From positions 1 to 64,000 of the forward strand of contig NZ_PDVP01000001.1 of NCBI RefSeq assembly GCF_002727065.1: DNA of 64,000 bases, given 5' to 3'. Made by a program: the position numbers and the translations under genes. The notes under the pieces were generated by a model. It was not told the DNA's origin, did not search any database, and saw only the letters and a program-made list of their open reading frames with translations. The first letter of the stretch is position 1, and every line of letters starts with the position of its first letter. This document shows positions 38,708-48,434 of this stretch, piece after piece. This DNA is from Zhengella mangrovi. Its GTDB lineage: Bacteria > Pseudomonadota > Alphaproteobacteria > Rhizobiales > Rhizobiaceae.

Positions 38708-40324
38708 ATGGCCGTTCCCTCCAAGAAAATCCCCGCCCCCGATCTCGTCCGTGTCCGCCGGGCACTTCTCTCCGTCTCCGACAAGACCGGCCTGGTGGAA
38801 TTTGCCCGCGCCCTGCATGATCTCAGCGTCGAACTGGTATCGACCGGCGGCACGGCGAAGGCGATCAAGGAAGCGGGCATCCCGGTGCATGACGTGTCCG
38901 ACATCACCGGATTTCCGGAGATCATGGATGGCCGCGTCAAGACGCTGCACCCGTCTGTCCATGGCGGCCTGCTGGCCATCCGCGACGATGCCGAACACGC
39001 CGCCGCCATGGAAACGCACGGCATCCGCCCGATCGACCTGGCCGTCATCAACCTCTATCCCTTCGAGGAAGTCCGCTTCTCCGGCGGCGACTATCCCTCG
39101 ACCGTCGAGAACATCGACATCGGCGGCCCGGCCATGGTGCGCGCCTCCGCCAAGAACCACGCCTATGTCGGCATCGTCACCGACGCGGACGACTACGCCG
39201 CCGTTCTCGACGAGCTGCAGGCGAATGACGGCCAGCTAACCTATGCCTTCCGCCAGCGCCTTGCCGCGGCCGCCTTTGCCCGCACCGCCGCCTACGATGC
39301 CGCGATCTCCGGCTGGTTCGCCGAGACACTGAAGCTGGAAACCCCGCGCCATCGCGCCGTTGCCGGCCGCCTGCATTCCGTCATGCGCTACGGCGAGAAC
39401 CCGCACCAGAAGGCCGGCTTCTACCTGTCCGGCGACCGGCGTCCGGGCGTGGCGACCGCCACCCAGCTCCAGGGCAAGCAGCTTTCCTACAACAACATCA
39501 ACGACACCGACGCCGCCTACGAGCTGGTGGGCGAATTCGACCCGGCCCGCACCGCCGCCGTTGCCATCATCAAGCATGCCAATCCCTGCGGCGTCGCCGA
39601 AGGCGGCGACCTGCGCGAGGCCTATCTCAACGCCCTGCGCTGCGATCCCGTCTCGGCCTTTGGCGGCATTGTCGCACTGAACCGGACGCTCGACGCGGCC
39701 GCCGCCGAGGAGATCGTGAAGATCTTTACCGAGGTCATCATTGCCCCGGACGCCACAGAGGAAGCCCGCGCCATCGTCGCCGCCAAAAAGAACCTCCGCC
39801 TGCTCGTCGCCGGCGGCCTGCCCGATCCGCGTGCGGCCGGCATCACCGCGAAGACCGTGGCCGGCGGCATGCTGGTCCAGGATCGCGACAACGGCGTCGT
39901 CGACGACCTCGACCTGAAGGTCGTTACGAAGCGGGCGCCAGGCGAAAAGGAAATGGCGGACCTGAAGTTTGCCTTCCGAATCGCCAAGCACGTCAAGTCC
40001 AACGCCATCGTCTATGCCCGCGACCTGGCCGCCGTCGGCATCGGCGCCGGCCAGATGAGCCGGGTCGACTCCGCCCGCATCGCCGCGCGCAAGGCGCTGG
40101 ACGCCACCGAGGCCGCCGGTCTGGCCGAACCGCTGACGAAGGGCTGTGTCGTGGCGTCCGACGCCTTCTTCCCCTTCGCCGACGGCCTGCTTTCCGCGGT
40201 CGAGGCCGGCGCCACCGCCGTCATCCAGCCGGGCGGCTCGATGCGCGACGACGAGGTGATCGCGGCAGCCGACGAACACGGCATCGCCATGGTGACGACG
40301 GGCATGCGCCACTTCCGCCACTGA
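38708..40324 (+). CDS. purH: Bifunctional AICAR transformylase / IMP cyclohydrolase
   Basis: A 538-residue enzyme for the last two steps of IMP synthesis. The MGS-like cyclohydrolase domain covers about 14-160 ([24 protein letters not shown]), and the AICAR formyltransferase domain follows, with LRYGENPHQ-type [14 protein letters not shown] near 228, KHANPCG near 290 and the terminal [10 protein letters not shown]. Length matches the family. The start is MAVPSKK; a weak AAAGG lies 11 bases before. A stem-loop terminator follows. Confidence 0.98.
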   Translation: MAVPSKKIPAPDLVRVRRALLSVSDKTGLVEFARALHDLSVELVSTGGTAKAIKEAGIPVHDVSDITGFPEIMDGRVKTLHPSVHGGLLAIRDDAEHAAAMETHGIRPIDLAVINLYPFEEVRFSGGDYPSTVENIDIGGPAMVRASAKNHAYVGIVTDADDYAAVLDELQANDGQLTYAFRQRLAAAAFARTAAYDAAISGWFAETLKLETPRHRAVAGRLHSVMRYGENPHQKAGFYLSGDRRPGVATATQLQGKQLSYNNINDTDAAYELVGEFDPARTAAVAIIKHANPCGVAEGGDLREAYLNALRCDPVSAFGGIVALNRTLDAAAAEEIVKIFTEVIIAPDATEEARAIVAAKKNLRLLVAGGLPDPRAAGITAKTVAGGMLVQDRDNGVVDDLDLKVVTKRAPGEKEMADLKFAFRIAKHVKSNAIVYARDLAAVGIGAGQMSRVDSARIAARKALDATEAAGLAEPLTKGCVVASDAFFPFADGLLSAVEAGATAVIQPGGSMRDDEVIAAADEHGIAMVTTGMRHFRH

Positions 40325-40348
40325 TCCCGCCGTCGATGTCATGATCGG

Positions 40349-40374
40349 GGCCCGGGCCGCGACCTGGGCCTTTT
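40349..40374 (+). terminator. Terminator after purH
   Basis: GGCCCGGG pairs with CCTGGGCC (one G-U) around CCGCGA and is followed by TTTT, 25 bases after the purH stop. It fits an intrinsic terminator. Confidence 0.65.
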
Positions 40375-40425
40375 CGCACCTGTTTTAGAGGTGCGTCACA
40401 AAAGATTGGTCGAACCGAAACAAAA

Positions 40426-40443
40426 CCGACAAGCCCCTGTCAT
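40426..40443 (+). promoter_or_regulatory. Possible Pho box with one degenerate half
   Basis: CCGACAA-GCCC-CTGTCAT has the 7-4-7 spacing of a PhoB box (CTGTCAT repeats). The right half is perfect and the left matches at four of seven bases. It lies 62 bases upstream of a phosphatase gene, where phosphate control would make sense. A second CTGTCAT overlaps the start codon (40500-40506). Confidence 0.3.
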
Positions 40444-40456
40444 GGAAAGACCGGAG

Positions 40457-40501
40457 GGTTCCCGCGCGCCGCAAGAGGCGCTTTTTTCAATTGAGGGAAC
40501 C
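40457..40501 (+). promoter_or_regulatory. Structured leader before the PhoD-like gene
   Basis: GCGCC/GGCGC (40466-40481) with a GCAAGA loop is followed by six T, so it can act as a small terminator. An outer pairing GGTTCCC (40457-40463) with GGGAACC (40495-40501) would enclose it and hide the GAGGG ribosome site at 40493-40497. The two structures can coexist. The arrangement suggests control of transcription or translation of the phosphatase. Confidence 0.45.
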
Positions 40502-40505
40502 TGTC

Positions 40506-42083
40506 ATGTCGAAACTGATGAAAGTCAGCCGCCGCGGCTTCATGGCCTCGGCAGGCGCTGCCGGCCTCGTGGCCGCATCCGGCCTTGCCATGCCTTTCTA
40601 TTCGCGCGCCAACCAGCGCCCGTCCTTCACCCACGGTGTCCAGTCGGGTGACGTCAACACCAGTTCGGGCATGATCTGGGGCCGGACCGACCGCGCCGCC
40701 CGGGTGATGACCGAGATTTCCACCACCGAGGACTTCGCCAACCCGGTTCGCCTGACCGCCATGAACGCGCTCCCGGACAGCGATTTCGCCGTCAAGCGTC
40801 TCGTCCAGGACCTTGCGTCGGACCAGGATATCTTCTTCCGCATGACCGCCGCCGACCTGTCGGATCTCAACGCCACCTCCGAACCGGTCATCGGCCGTTT
40901 CCGCACCGCGCCGGCCGGTCGCCGAGACATCCGCTTCGCCTGGTCCGGCGACACCGCCGGCCAGGGCTGGGGTATCGACGAGACCGGCATGAAGACCTAC
41001 GCCACCATGGCGCGTCACACGCCCGATTTCTTCCTCCACTCCGGGGACACCATCTATGCCGACGGCGCCATGCAGGACGAGGTCGATCTGAAGGACGGCT
41101 CCAAGTGGGTCAACAAGGTGCTGATCGACGAGAAGCGCAAGGTGGCCGAGACGCTGGACGAGTACCGCGGCCAGTGGAAGTACAACCTGATGGACGAGCA
41201 CGTCCGCGCGCTCAACGCCATCTGCCCGACCTTCTTCCTGTGGGATGACCACGAGGTCGTCAACAACTGGTCGGACGCCAAGGACCTCACCGGCGACAAT
41301 CGCTACACCGAGAAGTCGGTCCACGTCCTGGCCGCCCGCGCAGGCCGCGCCTTCCACGAAATGACGCCGATCAGCTACACCCCGGCCGAACCGGGCCGCG
41401 TCTACCGCAAGATCGCCTACGGTCCGTTGCTCGACGTCTTCTTCCTCGACATGCGCTCCTACCGCGGTCCGAACGGCCCGTCGATGGAAACGGAGATGAC
41501 GCCGGAGAGCCGCATCCTGGGCGAAGAGCAGGTCAGGTGGCTCAAGCGCGAGCTGGCCAATTCAAAGGCCACCTGGAAGGTCATCGCCGCCGACATGCCC
41601 CTTGGTCTCATCGTCTGGGACAACTGGAAGGGCAAGGCCGGGGCCGAGGCGGTATCGAACGGCGACAACGGCCCGGCCCGCGGCCGTGAGCTGGAAATCG
41701 CGGACTTGCTGCGCTTCATCAAGAATGCCGGCATCGACAACACGGTCTGGCTGACCGCCGACGTCCACTACACCGCCGCGCACTACTACGATCCGTCCAA
41801 GGCGCAGTTCCAGGACTTCAACCCGTTCTGGGAATTCGTCTCTGGCCCGCTGCATGCCGGCACCTTCGGCCCGAACGATCTCGACATGACCTTCGGCCCG
41901 GAAGTGAAATACGTGAAGGCCCCGACCGCCGAGCAGGGCGCCAACCTGCCGCCCTCCATGGGCCTGCAGTTCTTCGGCCTCGTCGACATCGACGGCCAGA
42001 CCGGGCAGATGACGGTCCGCCTGATGGACCGCGAGGACCAGGAACTCTGGAAGATCACGCTGGACCCGGTCCGCAGCGCCTGA
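40506..42083 (+). CDS. phoD: PhoD-like alkaline phosphatase, Tat-exported
   Basis: A 525-residue metallophosphatase of the PhoD family, which splits phosphate mono- and diesters outside the cytoplasm. The N terminus KVSRRGFMASAGAAGLVAA carries the twin-arginine motif S-R-R-G-F followed by a hydrophobic run and a likely cleavage near residue 35. GVQSGDVNTSSGMIWGR starts the PhoD N domain; the metal core shows WSGDTAG, LHSGDTIYADG, LWDDHEVVNNW and TADVHYTAAHYY. The ATG at 40506 is chosen because GAGGG precedes it; an in-frame ATG at 40491 lies inside the leader. A terminator follows. Confidence 0.92.
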   Translation: MSKLMKVSRRGFMASAGAAGLVAASGLAMPFYSRANQRPSFTHGVQSGDVNTSSGMIWGRTDRAARVMTEISTTEDFANPVRLTAMNALPDSDFAVKRLVQDLASDQDIFFRMTAADLSDLNATSEPVIGRFRTAPAGRRDIRFAWSGDTAGQGWGIDETGMKTYATMARHTPDFFLHSGDTIYADGAMQDEVDLKDGSKWVNKVLIDEKRKVAETLDEYRGQWKYNLMDEHVRALNAICPTFFLWDDHEVVNNWSDAKDLTGDNRYTEKSVHVLAARAGRAFHEMTPISYTPAEPGRVYRKIAYGPLLDVFFLDMRSYRGPNGPSMETEMTPESRILGEEQVRWLKRELANSKATWKVIAADMPLGLIVWDNWKGKAGAEAVSNGDNGPARGRELEIADLLRFIKNAGIDNTVWLTADVHYTAAHYYDPSKAQFQDFNPFWEFVSGPLHAGTFGPNDLDMTFGPEVKYVKAPTAEQGANLPPSMGLQFFGLVDIDGQTGQMTVRLMDREDQELWKITLDPVRSA

Positions 42084-42103
42084 TCTCCATCTCCCGGACA
42101 GGG

Positions 42104-42130
42104 ACGGCGGGCCGGGTGCCCGCCGTTTTT
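42104..42130 (+). terminator. Intrinsic terminator after the PhoD-like gene
   Basis: ACGGCGGGC pairs with GCCCGCCGT around CGGGT and ends in a run of five T, 20 bases after the stop. This is a strong intrinsic terminator. Confidence 0.85.
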
Positions 42131-42201
42131 CTTTGCCTCGGGGCTTGCCCTTCGCGCCTCGGAGGCTATTCCTTCACCCGTGAACGAAAAAGGGGTGACG
42201 C

Positions 42202-43185
42202 ATGGAACAGCGCAGGCTTGGAGCGAACGGACCGGAAGTGGGCGCACTGGCGCTCGGTTGCATGAGCTTCGCCGGCTTTTACGGGCCGACCGACAAGGCA
42301 GAGAGTTTCGCCACGCTGAAGAAGGCGCTCGATCTCGGGGTCACCCATCTCGATACCGCGCTGCTTTACGGCATGGGCCTGTCGGAAAGCGTGATCGGCG
42401 AATTCATCCGCGACAATCCGAACGAATTCGTCATCGCCTCCAAGTGCGGCATCGTTCCCAAGCCGCAGCGCCATTTCAACAACCGTCCGGACTATATCCG
42501 CGAGGCGGTGGACGGCTCGCTGAAGCGTCTCGGCGTCGACCACATCCCGCTCTACTACCTGCACCGCCGCGAGGAGGAAATCCCGGTCGAGGAAGCGATC
42601 GGCACGATGGCCGAGCTGGTCCGCGAGGGCAAGATCGGCGGCATCGGCCTGTCGGAGATCGCCCCGTCGACGCTGGAGCGCGCTTGCGCCGTGCACCCGG
42701 TCATGGCCGTTCAGAACGAGTATTCGCTGTGGACCCGCCTGCCGGAACTGGGGCTGGTCCAGGCCTGCGAGCGGCTGGGCGCCGCCTTCGTCGCCTTTTC
42801 GCCTGTCGGCCGTGGCATCTTCGCCGACACCGCGCCCGATCCGTCCACCTTTGGCGAGAACGATTTCCGCCGCAGCAATCCGCGCTTCCAGGAGCCGAAC
42901 TGGTCGGCCAACAATGCCCGCGTCGATGCCTTCCGCGCCTATGCCCGCGACCATGGCTGGACCACGTCGGCGCTTGCCGTCGCCTGGACCCTGGCCCAGG
43001 GCGACCATGTGATCCCGATTCCCGGTACCCGCTCGCCGGCTCACCTGGAACAGCTGGTGCAAAGCCTCGAGATCCGGCTGGGCGACAAGGAGCGCGCCGA
43101 GATCGAGCAGATCCTGCCGGTCGGCTTTGCCCACGGCAACCGTTACAACCCGGCCCAGCAGATTGGCATCGAGCTCTATTGCTGA
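42202..43185 (+). CDS. Aldo/keto reductase
   Basis: A 327-residue NAD(P)H-dependent oxidoreductase with the AKR TIM barrel, close to the AKR13-type bacterial group. The catalytic tetrad can be placed: Asp in THLDTALLYG near 53, Tyr in LLYG near 58, Lys in IASKCG near 86, and His in YYLHRREE near 117. PVGRGIFAD and IPIPGTRSPAHLEQ are cofactor-phosphate contacts of the group. AAGGGG precedes the ATG. The physiological substrate is unknown. Confidence 0.93.
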   Translation: MEQRRLGANGPEVGALALGCMSFAGFYGPTDKAESFATLKKALDLGVTHLDTALLYGMGLSESVIGEFIRDNPNEFVIASKCGIVPKPQRHFNNRPDYIREAVDGSLKRLGVDHIPLYYLHRREEEIPVEEAIGTMAELVREGKIGGIGLSEIAPSTLERACAVHPVMAVQNEYSLWTRLPELGLVQACERLGAAFVAFSPVGRGIFADTAPDPSTFGENDFRRSNPRFQEPNWSANNARVDAFRAYARDHGWTTSALAVAWTLAQGDHVIPIPGTRSPAHLEQLVQSLEIRLGDKERAEIEQILPVGFAHGNRYNPAQQIGIELYC

Positions 43186-43263
43186 CAGGATCCGAAGATG
43201 GCTTGTCCCGCCAGCCGTGGCGGGGTAAGCCGCGGCCACGATCTGGAACAGGATTTCAGCCGC

Positions 43264-44442
43264 ATGACGCCTGACCCAAGCGCAATCTCGCACCGGCGCA
43301 TCTCCGTGCTCGGCGCTACCGGCTCCATCGGCGTCAACACGCTGGACGTGATCGCGCACATGGGCGGCCCCGAGGCCTTCGACGTCGTGGCCCTGACGGG
43401 CGCGTCCAACGTCGCGCTGCTGGCCGAGCAGGCGAAGGCCGTGAACGCCGAGGTCGCGGTGACCGCCGATGAACGCCGCTACCACGACCTGAAGGCCGCG
43501 CTCGCGGGGACGGGCATCGAGGCGGCGGCCGGACGCGGCGCGCTGATCGAGGCCGCCGGACGGCCCGCCGACATCACCATGGCCGCCATCGTTGGCATGG
43601 CCGGCCTGGAACCGACGCTCGCCGCCGCGGCCAATGGCGGTGTCATGGCGCTGGCCAACAAGGAATGCCTCGTTTCCGCCGGCGATCTCTTTATCGCAGC
43701 GGTCCGCGAGGCCGGCGGCACGCTGCTTCCCGTCGACAGCGAGCACAATGCTATTTTCCAGGTCCTCGACCCGGCCCAGAAGCGGGCCGTCGAGCGCATC
43801 ATCCTGACGGCCTCCGGCGGGCCGTTCCGGACCTTCACACGCGAGCAGATGGCTGGCGTAACGGCGGAGACGGCGCGCCGCCATCCCAACTGGTCCATGG
43901 GCCTAAAAATCTCCATCGACAGCGCCTCGATGTTCAACAAGGCGCTGGAAATGGTCGAGGCGAGGCACCTCTTCAATGTCGCCCCGGACCAGGTGGAGGT
44001 GATCGTCCACCCGCAGTCGATCGTCCACTCCATGGTCGCCTATGCCGACGGTTCGGTCCTGGCGCAGCTCGGTCCCTCGGACATGCGCACCGCCATCGGC
44101 TATTGCCTCGCCTGGCCGTTCCGCGCCCACATGCCTGTCGAGCGGCTCGACTTCGCGAAACTGGCGCAGCTGGATTTCGAGGCCCCGGACGAGGCTCGCT
44201 TTCCCGCCCTGCGCCTCGCCCGCCAGGCGCTCGCCCATGCAGGCGTGGCCGGCGCGGTGCTGAACGGCGCCAAGGAAGTCGCGCTGGACGCCTTCATCGA
44301 CGGCCGTCTCGGCTTTCTCGCCATGGCAGAGACCGTCGAGCGTGTCATGGAGGCCATGGCGACCTGGCCATCCGCCGCCTCGCTGGCCGATGTGATCGCT
44401 GCCGATGCCGAGGCGCGCGAGCGGGCCCGCGCCCTGCTCTGA
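43264..44442 (+). CDS. dxr: 1-deoxy-D-xylulose 5-phosphate reductoisomerase
   Basis: A 392-residue enzyme of the MEP pathway that turns DXP into MEP with NADPH, the target of fosmidomycin. The nucleotide-binding GATGSIG is at 17-23, NKECLVSAGD near 135, VDSEHNAIFQ near 158 carries metal and substrate residues, SGGPFR near 185 and NWSMGLKISIDSASMFNK-type region near 215. This is true DXR, not the DRL form found in Brucella. The start at 43264 matches family length; an in-frame ATG at 43198 adds an unconserved leader. It is not in the usual frr-uppS-cdsA neighbourhood. Confidence 0.95.
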   Translation: MTPDPSAISHRRISVLGATGSIGVNTLDVIAHMGGPEAFDVVALTGASNVALLAEQAKAVNAEVAVTADERRYHDLKAALAGTGIEAAAGRGALIEAAGRPADITMAAIVGMAGLEPTLAAAANGGVMALANKECLVSAGDLFIAAVREAGGTLLPVDSEHNAIFQVLDPAQKRAVERIILTASGGPFRTFTREQMAGVTAETARRHPNWSMGLKISIDSASMFNKALEMVEARHLFNVAPDQVEVIVHPQSIVHSMVAYADGSVLAQLGPSDMRTAIGYCLAWPFRAHMPVERLDFAKLAQLDFEAPDEARFPALRLARQALAHAGVAGAVLNGAKEVALDAFIDGRLGFLAMAETVERVMEAMATWPSAASLADVIAADAEARERARALL

Positions 44443-44545
44443 CCTCCCCCCTTTCGCAATTGCACAAAATCCTGTATGAGGCCGCCCAAGAGCATTGGCG
44501 GGCGTTCGTTGACATCATGCCCCGCCCCAGTTTCCGGGATACAAT

Positions 44546-46372
44546 ATGACTCTCCGCAACATCGCGATCATCGCGCACGTTGACCATGGCAAGACGACAC
44601 TGGTCGATGAACTCCTCAAGCAATCCGGCGCGTTTCGCGAAAACCAGCGCGTCGCCGAGCGCGCCATGGATTCCAACGACCTGGAAAAGGAGCGTGGCAT
44701 CACGATCCTCGCCAAGGCCACCTCGGTGGAATGGAACGGCACCCGCATCAACATCGTCGACACGCCCGGCCACGCCGACTTCGGCGGCGAGGTGGAACGC
44801 ATCCTGTCCATGGTGGATGGCGCCGTGCTGCTGGTCGATGCCGCCGAAGGCCCGATGCCGCAGACCAAGTTCGTCGTCGGCAAGGCACTGAAGGTCGGCC
44901 TCAAGCCGATCGTCGCCGTCAACAAGATCGACCGCCCGGACGCCCGTCCGGACGAAGTGCTCAACGAGGTCTTCGATCTCTTCGCCAATCTCGATGCCAC
45001 CGACGAGCAGCTCGACTTCCCCGTGCTCTACGGCTCGGGCCGCGACGGCTGGATGAACACGGCCCCCGAAGGTCCGAAGGACAAGGGCCTGGCTCCGCTG
45101 TTCGATCTCATCGTCAGGCACGTGCCGCAGCCGACCGTCGAGGAAGGCCCGTTCCGCATGATCGGCACCATCCTGGAAGCCAACCCCTTCCTTGGCCGCA
45201 TCATCACCGGCCGGATCGCCTCCGGGTCCGTGAAGCCGAACCAGGCCGTCAAGGTGCTGGACCGTGACGGCAAGCTCCTGGAGTCCGGCCGCGTTTCCAA
45301 GATCCTCGCCTTCCGCGGCCTTGAGCGCCAGCCGATCGAGGAAGGCCGCGCCGGCGACATCGTCGCCATCGCCGGCCTGCAGAAAGGCACTGTCGCCGAC
45401 ACGTTCTGCGACCCCTCGGTCAACAAGCCCATGGAGGCCCAGCCGATCGACCCGCCGACGGTGACCATGAGCTTCATCGTCAACGACAGCCCGCTCGCCG
45501 GCACCGAGGGTGACAAGGTGACGAGCCGCGTCATCCGCGACCGCCTGCTCAAGGAAGCCGAGGGCAACGTCGCACTGAAGATCGAGGAAGCCGAGGACAA
45601 GGATTCCTTCTACGTCTCCGGCCGCGGCGAACTGCAGCTCGCCGTCCTCATCGAGACCATGCGCCGCGAAGGCTTCGAACTGGCCGTCTCGCGCCCGCGC
45701 GTCGTCATGAAGAAGGACGACAACGGCCAGCTTCTCGAACCCGTCGAGGAAGTCGTCATCGACGTCGACGAGGAACATGCCGGCATCGTCGTCCAGAAGA
45801 TGAGCGAGCGGAAGGCCGAGATGGTCGAACTGCGCCCCTCCGGCGGCAACCGCCAGCGCCTCGTCTTCTTCTGCCCGACGCGCGGCCTGATCGGCTACCA
45901 GTCGGAACTGCTGACCGACACGCGCGGCACGGCGATCATGAACCGCCTGTTCCACGACTACCAGCCTTACAAGGGCGAGATCGGCGGCCGCATCAACGGC
46001 GTGCTGATCGCCAATGAGGCGGGCGAGGCTGTGGCCTATGCGCTGTTCAACCTGGAAGATCGCGGCCCGATGGTCATCGATCCGGGCGCCAAGGTCTATG
46101 CCGGCATGATCATCGGCATCCACTCGCGTGACAACGACCTCGAGGTGAACGTGCTCAAGGGCAAGAAGCTGACCAACGTCCGCGCCGCCGGCAAGGACGA
46201 GGCCGTCAAGCTGACGCCGCCCATCCGCATGACGCTCGAACGCGCCCTGTCCTGGATCCAGGACGACGAACTGGTGGAAGTGACGCCGAAGTCGATCCGC
46301 CTGCGCAAGCTCTACCTCGACACCCACGAGCGCAAGCGCTTCGAGAAGATCCGCAATCTCGGCGCGGCATGA
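44546..46372 (+). CDS. typA: Ribosome-associated GTPase TypA/BipA
   Basis: A 608-residue translational GTPase of the EF-G family needed for ribosome assembly and growth under stress such as cold. G1 AHVDHGKT is at 10-17, [12 protein letters not shown] near 72, [13 protein letters not shown] near 127. The C-terminal TypA-specific domain ends [15 protein letters not shown]. There is only a weak GGGA before the ATG. The stop overlaps the next gene's ATG by four bases (ATGA). Confidence 0.97.
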   Translation: MTLRNIAIIAHVDHGKTTLVDELLKQSGAFRENQRVAERAMDSNDLEKERGITILAKATSVEWNGTRINIVDTPGHADFGGEVERILSMVDGAVLLVDAAEGPMPQTKFVVGKALKVGLKPIVAVNKIDRPDARPDEVLNEVFDLFANLDATDEQLDFPVLYGSGRDGWMNTAPEGPKDKGLAPLFDLIVRHVPQPTVEEGPFRMIGTILEANPFLGRIITGRIASGSVKPNQAVKVLDRDGKLLESGRVSKILAFRGLERQPIEEGRAGDIVAIAGLQKGTVADTFCDPSVNKPMEAQPIDPPTVTMSFIVNDSPLAGTEGDKVTSRVIRDRLLKEAEGNVALKIEEAEDKDSFYVSGRGELQLAVLIETMRREGFELAVSRPRVVMKKDDNGQLLEPVEEVVIDVDEEHAGIVVQKMSERKAEMVELRPSGGNRQRLVFFCPTRGLIGYQSELLTDTRGTAIMNRLFHDYQPYKGEIGGRINGVLIANEAGEAVAYALFNLEDRGPMVIDPGAKVYAGMIIGIHSRDNDLEVNVLKGKKLTNVRAAGKDEAVKLTPPIRMTLERALSWIQDDELVEVTPKSIRLRKLYLDTHERKRFEKIRNLGAA

Positions 46373-47022
46373 GCCGCGCCCGCCCCATCGACACCGCGAC
46401 CTGGCCGCGCGCCGGCCAGTTCGCCCACTTCCGGGCCTATGCCCAGCCGCATTTCTCCATCACCGCACCGCTTGACGTCAGCCGCCTCGTCCGCCGGCTG
46501 AAGCCGGAGGGCGTGTCGGTCTTCAATGCCTGCGTCTACGCCATCACCGAGGGTGGCAATGCGGTGCCGGAACTGCGCACCCGTTTTTCCGGCGACCGGG
46601 TCTACGAACACGAGGCCGTCGGCGCCTCCTTCACCGTCCCGCTGCAAGCCGGCGGCTTTGCCTTCTGCGAGGTCGGCCGCAACCGTGATTTCGAACGTTT
46701 CGACCGGACGTGTTCGCAGGCCATCGAGGCGGCCAGACAACAGCAGGGACTGACCGACACTACCGCCGACCAGGACGCCTGGCTGTTCCTGTCCTGCCTG
46801 CCCTGGCTGTCCTTTTCGGCCATGACCCACGCCCTGCGCGGACCGGAGGACTGCGTGCCGCGCATCGCCTGGGGCCGCTACCACGAGGACGCGGCCGGCC
46901 GCCTCGTTGTCCCGGTGTCCATCCAGGTGCATCACGCGCTGGTTGATGGCGAACATGTCGGCGCCTTCTTCGCCGCAGCCCAGGTAGCGCTCGACGGGCT
47001 GAAGCCCGGAACGCTGGTCTAA
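46369..47022 (+). CDS. Chloramphenicol acetyltransferase-like (CAT-fold) protein
   Basis: A 217-residue protein of the trimeric CAT family. The catalytic signature HHALVDG is at 188-194 with catalytic-type His189 and structural Asp193, followed by EHVGAFF. FNACVYAITEGGNAVPELRTRF near 47-68 and TVPLQAGGFAFCEV near 89 match the first half of CAT. Many CAT-fold proteins in genomes act on other acceptors, so drug resistance cannot be claimed. The ATG overlaps the typA stop by four bases, which implies coupled expression with a ribosome factor. Confidence 0.85.
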   Translation: MSRARPIDTATWPRAGQFAHFRAYAQPHFSITAPLDVSRLVRRLKPEGVSVFNACVYAITEGGNAVPELRTRFSGDRVYEHEAVGASFTVPLQAGGFAFCEVGRNRDFERFDRTCSQAIEAARQQQGLTDTTADQDAWLFLSCLPWLSFSAMTHALRGPEDCVPRIAWGRYHEDAAGRLVVPVSIQVHHALVDGEHVGAFFAAAQVALDGLKPGTLV

Positions 47023-47098
47023 CAGCGCGCGCCCCGGCACCCTCTTCCCTCCTGCGTGCAGTCTGCAATGACATCGCAACCGCAAGATGGGGGCGATC

Positions 47099-48430
47099 AT
47101 GGACTATCTCGACACGCTGCGGGGCTGGGTGGAGCCCTGGGTTTCAACCGTCCTTGAATGGATGCGCGAGCCCGCCTTCTACGGTCAGATCGGCATCGTC
47201 CTCGCCGCGCTCCTGCTGGCCCGCATCGCCGCGCCGATCATCGTCCGCAAGACACCCGGCCTGAAGGACGAGCCGGTCGAGGGCCGGTTTCTCTACATCC
47301 GGCGCCTGCTCTTCCAGGGCCGCGATCTCGTCCGTCCCTTCCTCGCCGTGGCCCTGCTCGGCGCCGGGATCCAGGCCGCCGACGGCGCGCTCGGCTCCAG
47401 TTGGCTGATCCGCGCGGCGCAATCGCTGTCGCTGGCCTTCCTGCTCTATTCCGCCATCCAGCGCTTCATCGCCAATCCCCTCCTGCGCAGCGCCGGCACC
47501 TGGGTTGGCGTGCCGGCGGCCGTGCTCTGGGCCTTCGGCTGGCTCGACGACACGCTCCTCTGGCTCGATTCCGTGGCGATCGCCGTCGGCAACATCCGCC
47601 TGTCGGCGCTCTTCCTGATCAAGGGCGCCATCGCCGGGGCCTTCTTCTTCTGGCTCGGCCGCCATTCCAACGACTACGGCCAGAAGGTCATCAACCGACA
47701 GGAATCGATCGATCCGCCGACCCGGGAGCTGTTTTCAAAGCTGTTCGAGATCGCCCTCTTCGCGCTGATCGTCATCCTGCTCATGCAGGTGCTCGGCCTC
47801 GATCTCACCGCGCTGGCGATCTTCGGCGGCGCGCTCGGTGTCGGCCTCGGCTTCGGTCTGCAGCAGATCGCCTCGAACTTCATCTCCGGCATCATCCTGC
47901 TGCTGGAGCGCTCCATGGGTGCTGGCGACTACATCGAGCTGGACGACGGCCGCGCCGGCATCCTGTCGAAGATCAACATGCGCTCCTCCGTGCTGAAGAC
48001 CTTCGACGGCAAGGAGATCATGGTGCCGAACGAGAAGTTCATCACCACCCGCTTCATCAACTGGACCCGCGATGACCCGAGCCAGCGCTTCGAGGTCGGC
48101 TTCTTCGTCCCCTACGGCACGGACCTTGCCCGCGTGCGCGACGTCGTCGACGCGGCCGTCGCCTCCGATCCGCGCGTCCTGACCGATCCGGAACCGCCGC
48201 AGACCGAAATCCGCCGCTTCGGCGAATACCGGATCGCCTTCGCCGTCACCTTCTGGGTCAGGGGCCTCGACGATGGCCCCAACCGCTTCTCCTCCGACAT
48301 CAGCTTCCTGATCTGGCAGGCGCTGGGCGCCGCCGACATTCCCATGTCGGCAAAGCCCATGGGCCCGCGCCCGGGCGCGGGCGGCGGCGAGGACGAGGAC
48401 CGCGACGACCGGCGCGAGAAGGCCGGCTGA
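47099..48430 (+). CDS. MscS-family mechanosensitive ion channel
   Basis: A 443-residue channel with about five transmembrane helices before the MscS core. The pore helix reads GGALGVGLGFGLQQIASNF near 243-262, followed by the beta domain with SMGAGDYIELDDGRAG and MVPNEKFITTRFINWTR, then the C-terminal alpha/beta domain and a Pro/Gly/Asp-rich tail. It opens under membrane tension during osmotic downshock. ATG at 47099 follows GGGGG; 47087 is an in-frame alternative. It ends four bases before the convergent AhpD-like gene. Confidence 0.93.
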   Translation: MDYLDTLRGWVEPWVSTVLEWMREPAFYGQIGIVLAALLLARIAAPIIVRKTPGLKDEPVEGRFLYIRRLLFQGRDLVRPFLAVALLGAGIQAADGALGSSWLIRAAQSLSLAFLLYSAIQRFIANPLLRSAGTWVGVPAAVLWAFGWLDDTLLWLDSVAIAVGNIRLSALFLIKGAIAGAFFFWLGRHSNDYGQKVINRQESIDPPTRELFSKLFEIALFALIVILLMQVLGLDLTALAIFGGALGVGLGFGLQQIASNFISGIILLLERSMGAGDYIELDDGRAGILSKINMRSSVLKTFDGKEIMVPNEKFITTRFINWTRDDPSQRFEVGFFVPYGTDLARVRDVVDAAVASDPRVLTDPEPPQTEIRRFGEYRIAFAVTFWVRGLDDGPNRFSSDISFLIWQALGAADIPMSAKPMGPRPGAGGGEDEDRDDRREKAG

Positions 48431-48434
48431 ACCG

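Noticed and set aside
44509-44545. TTGACA before typA as a promoter
   Set aside because: No acceptable -10 hexamer lies 15-19 bases downstream.
46369-47022. The CAT-like gene as an acquired chloramphenicol resistance gene
   Set aside because: It overlaps typA, has the local base composition and no mobile-element remnants, so it looks like a resident gene of unknown acceptor.
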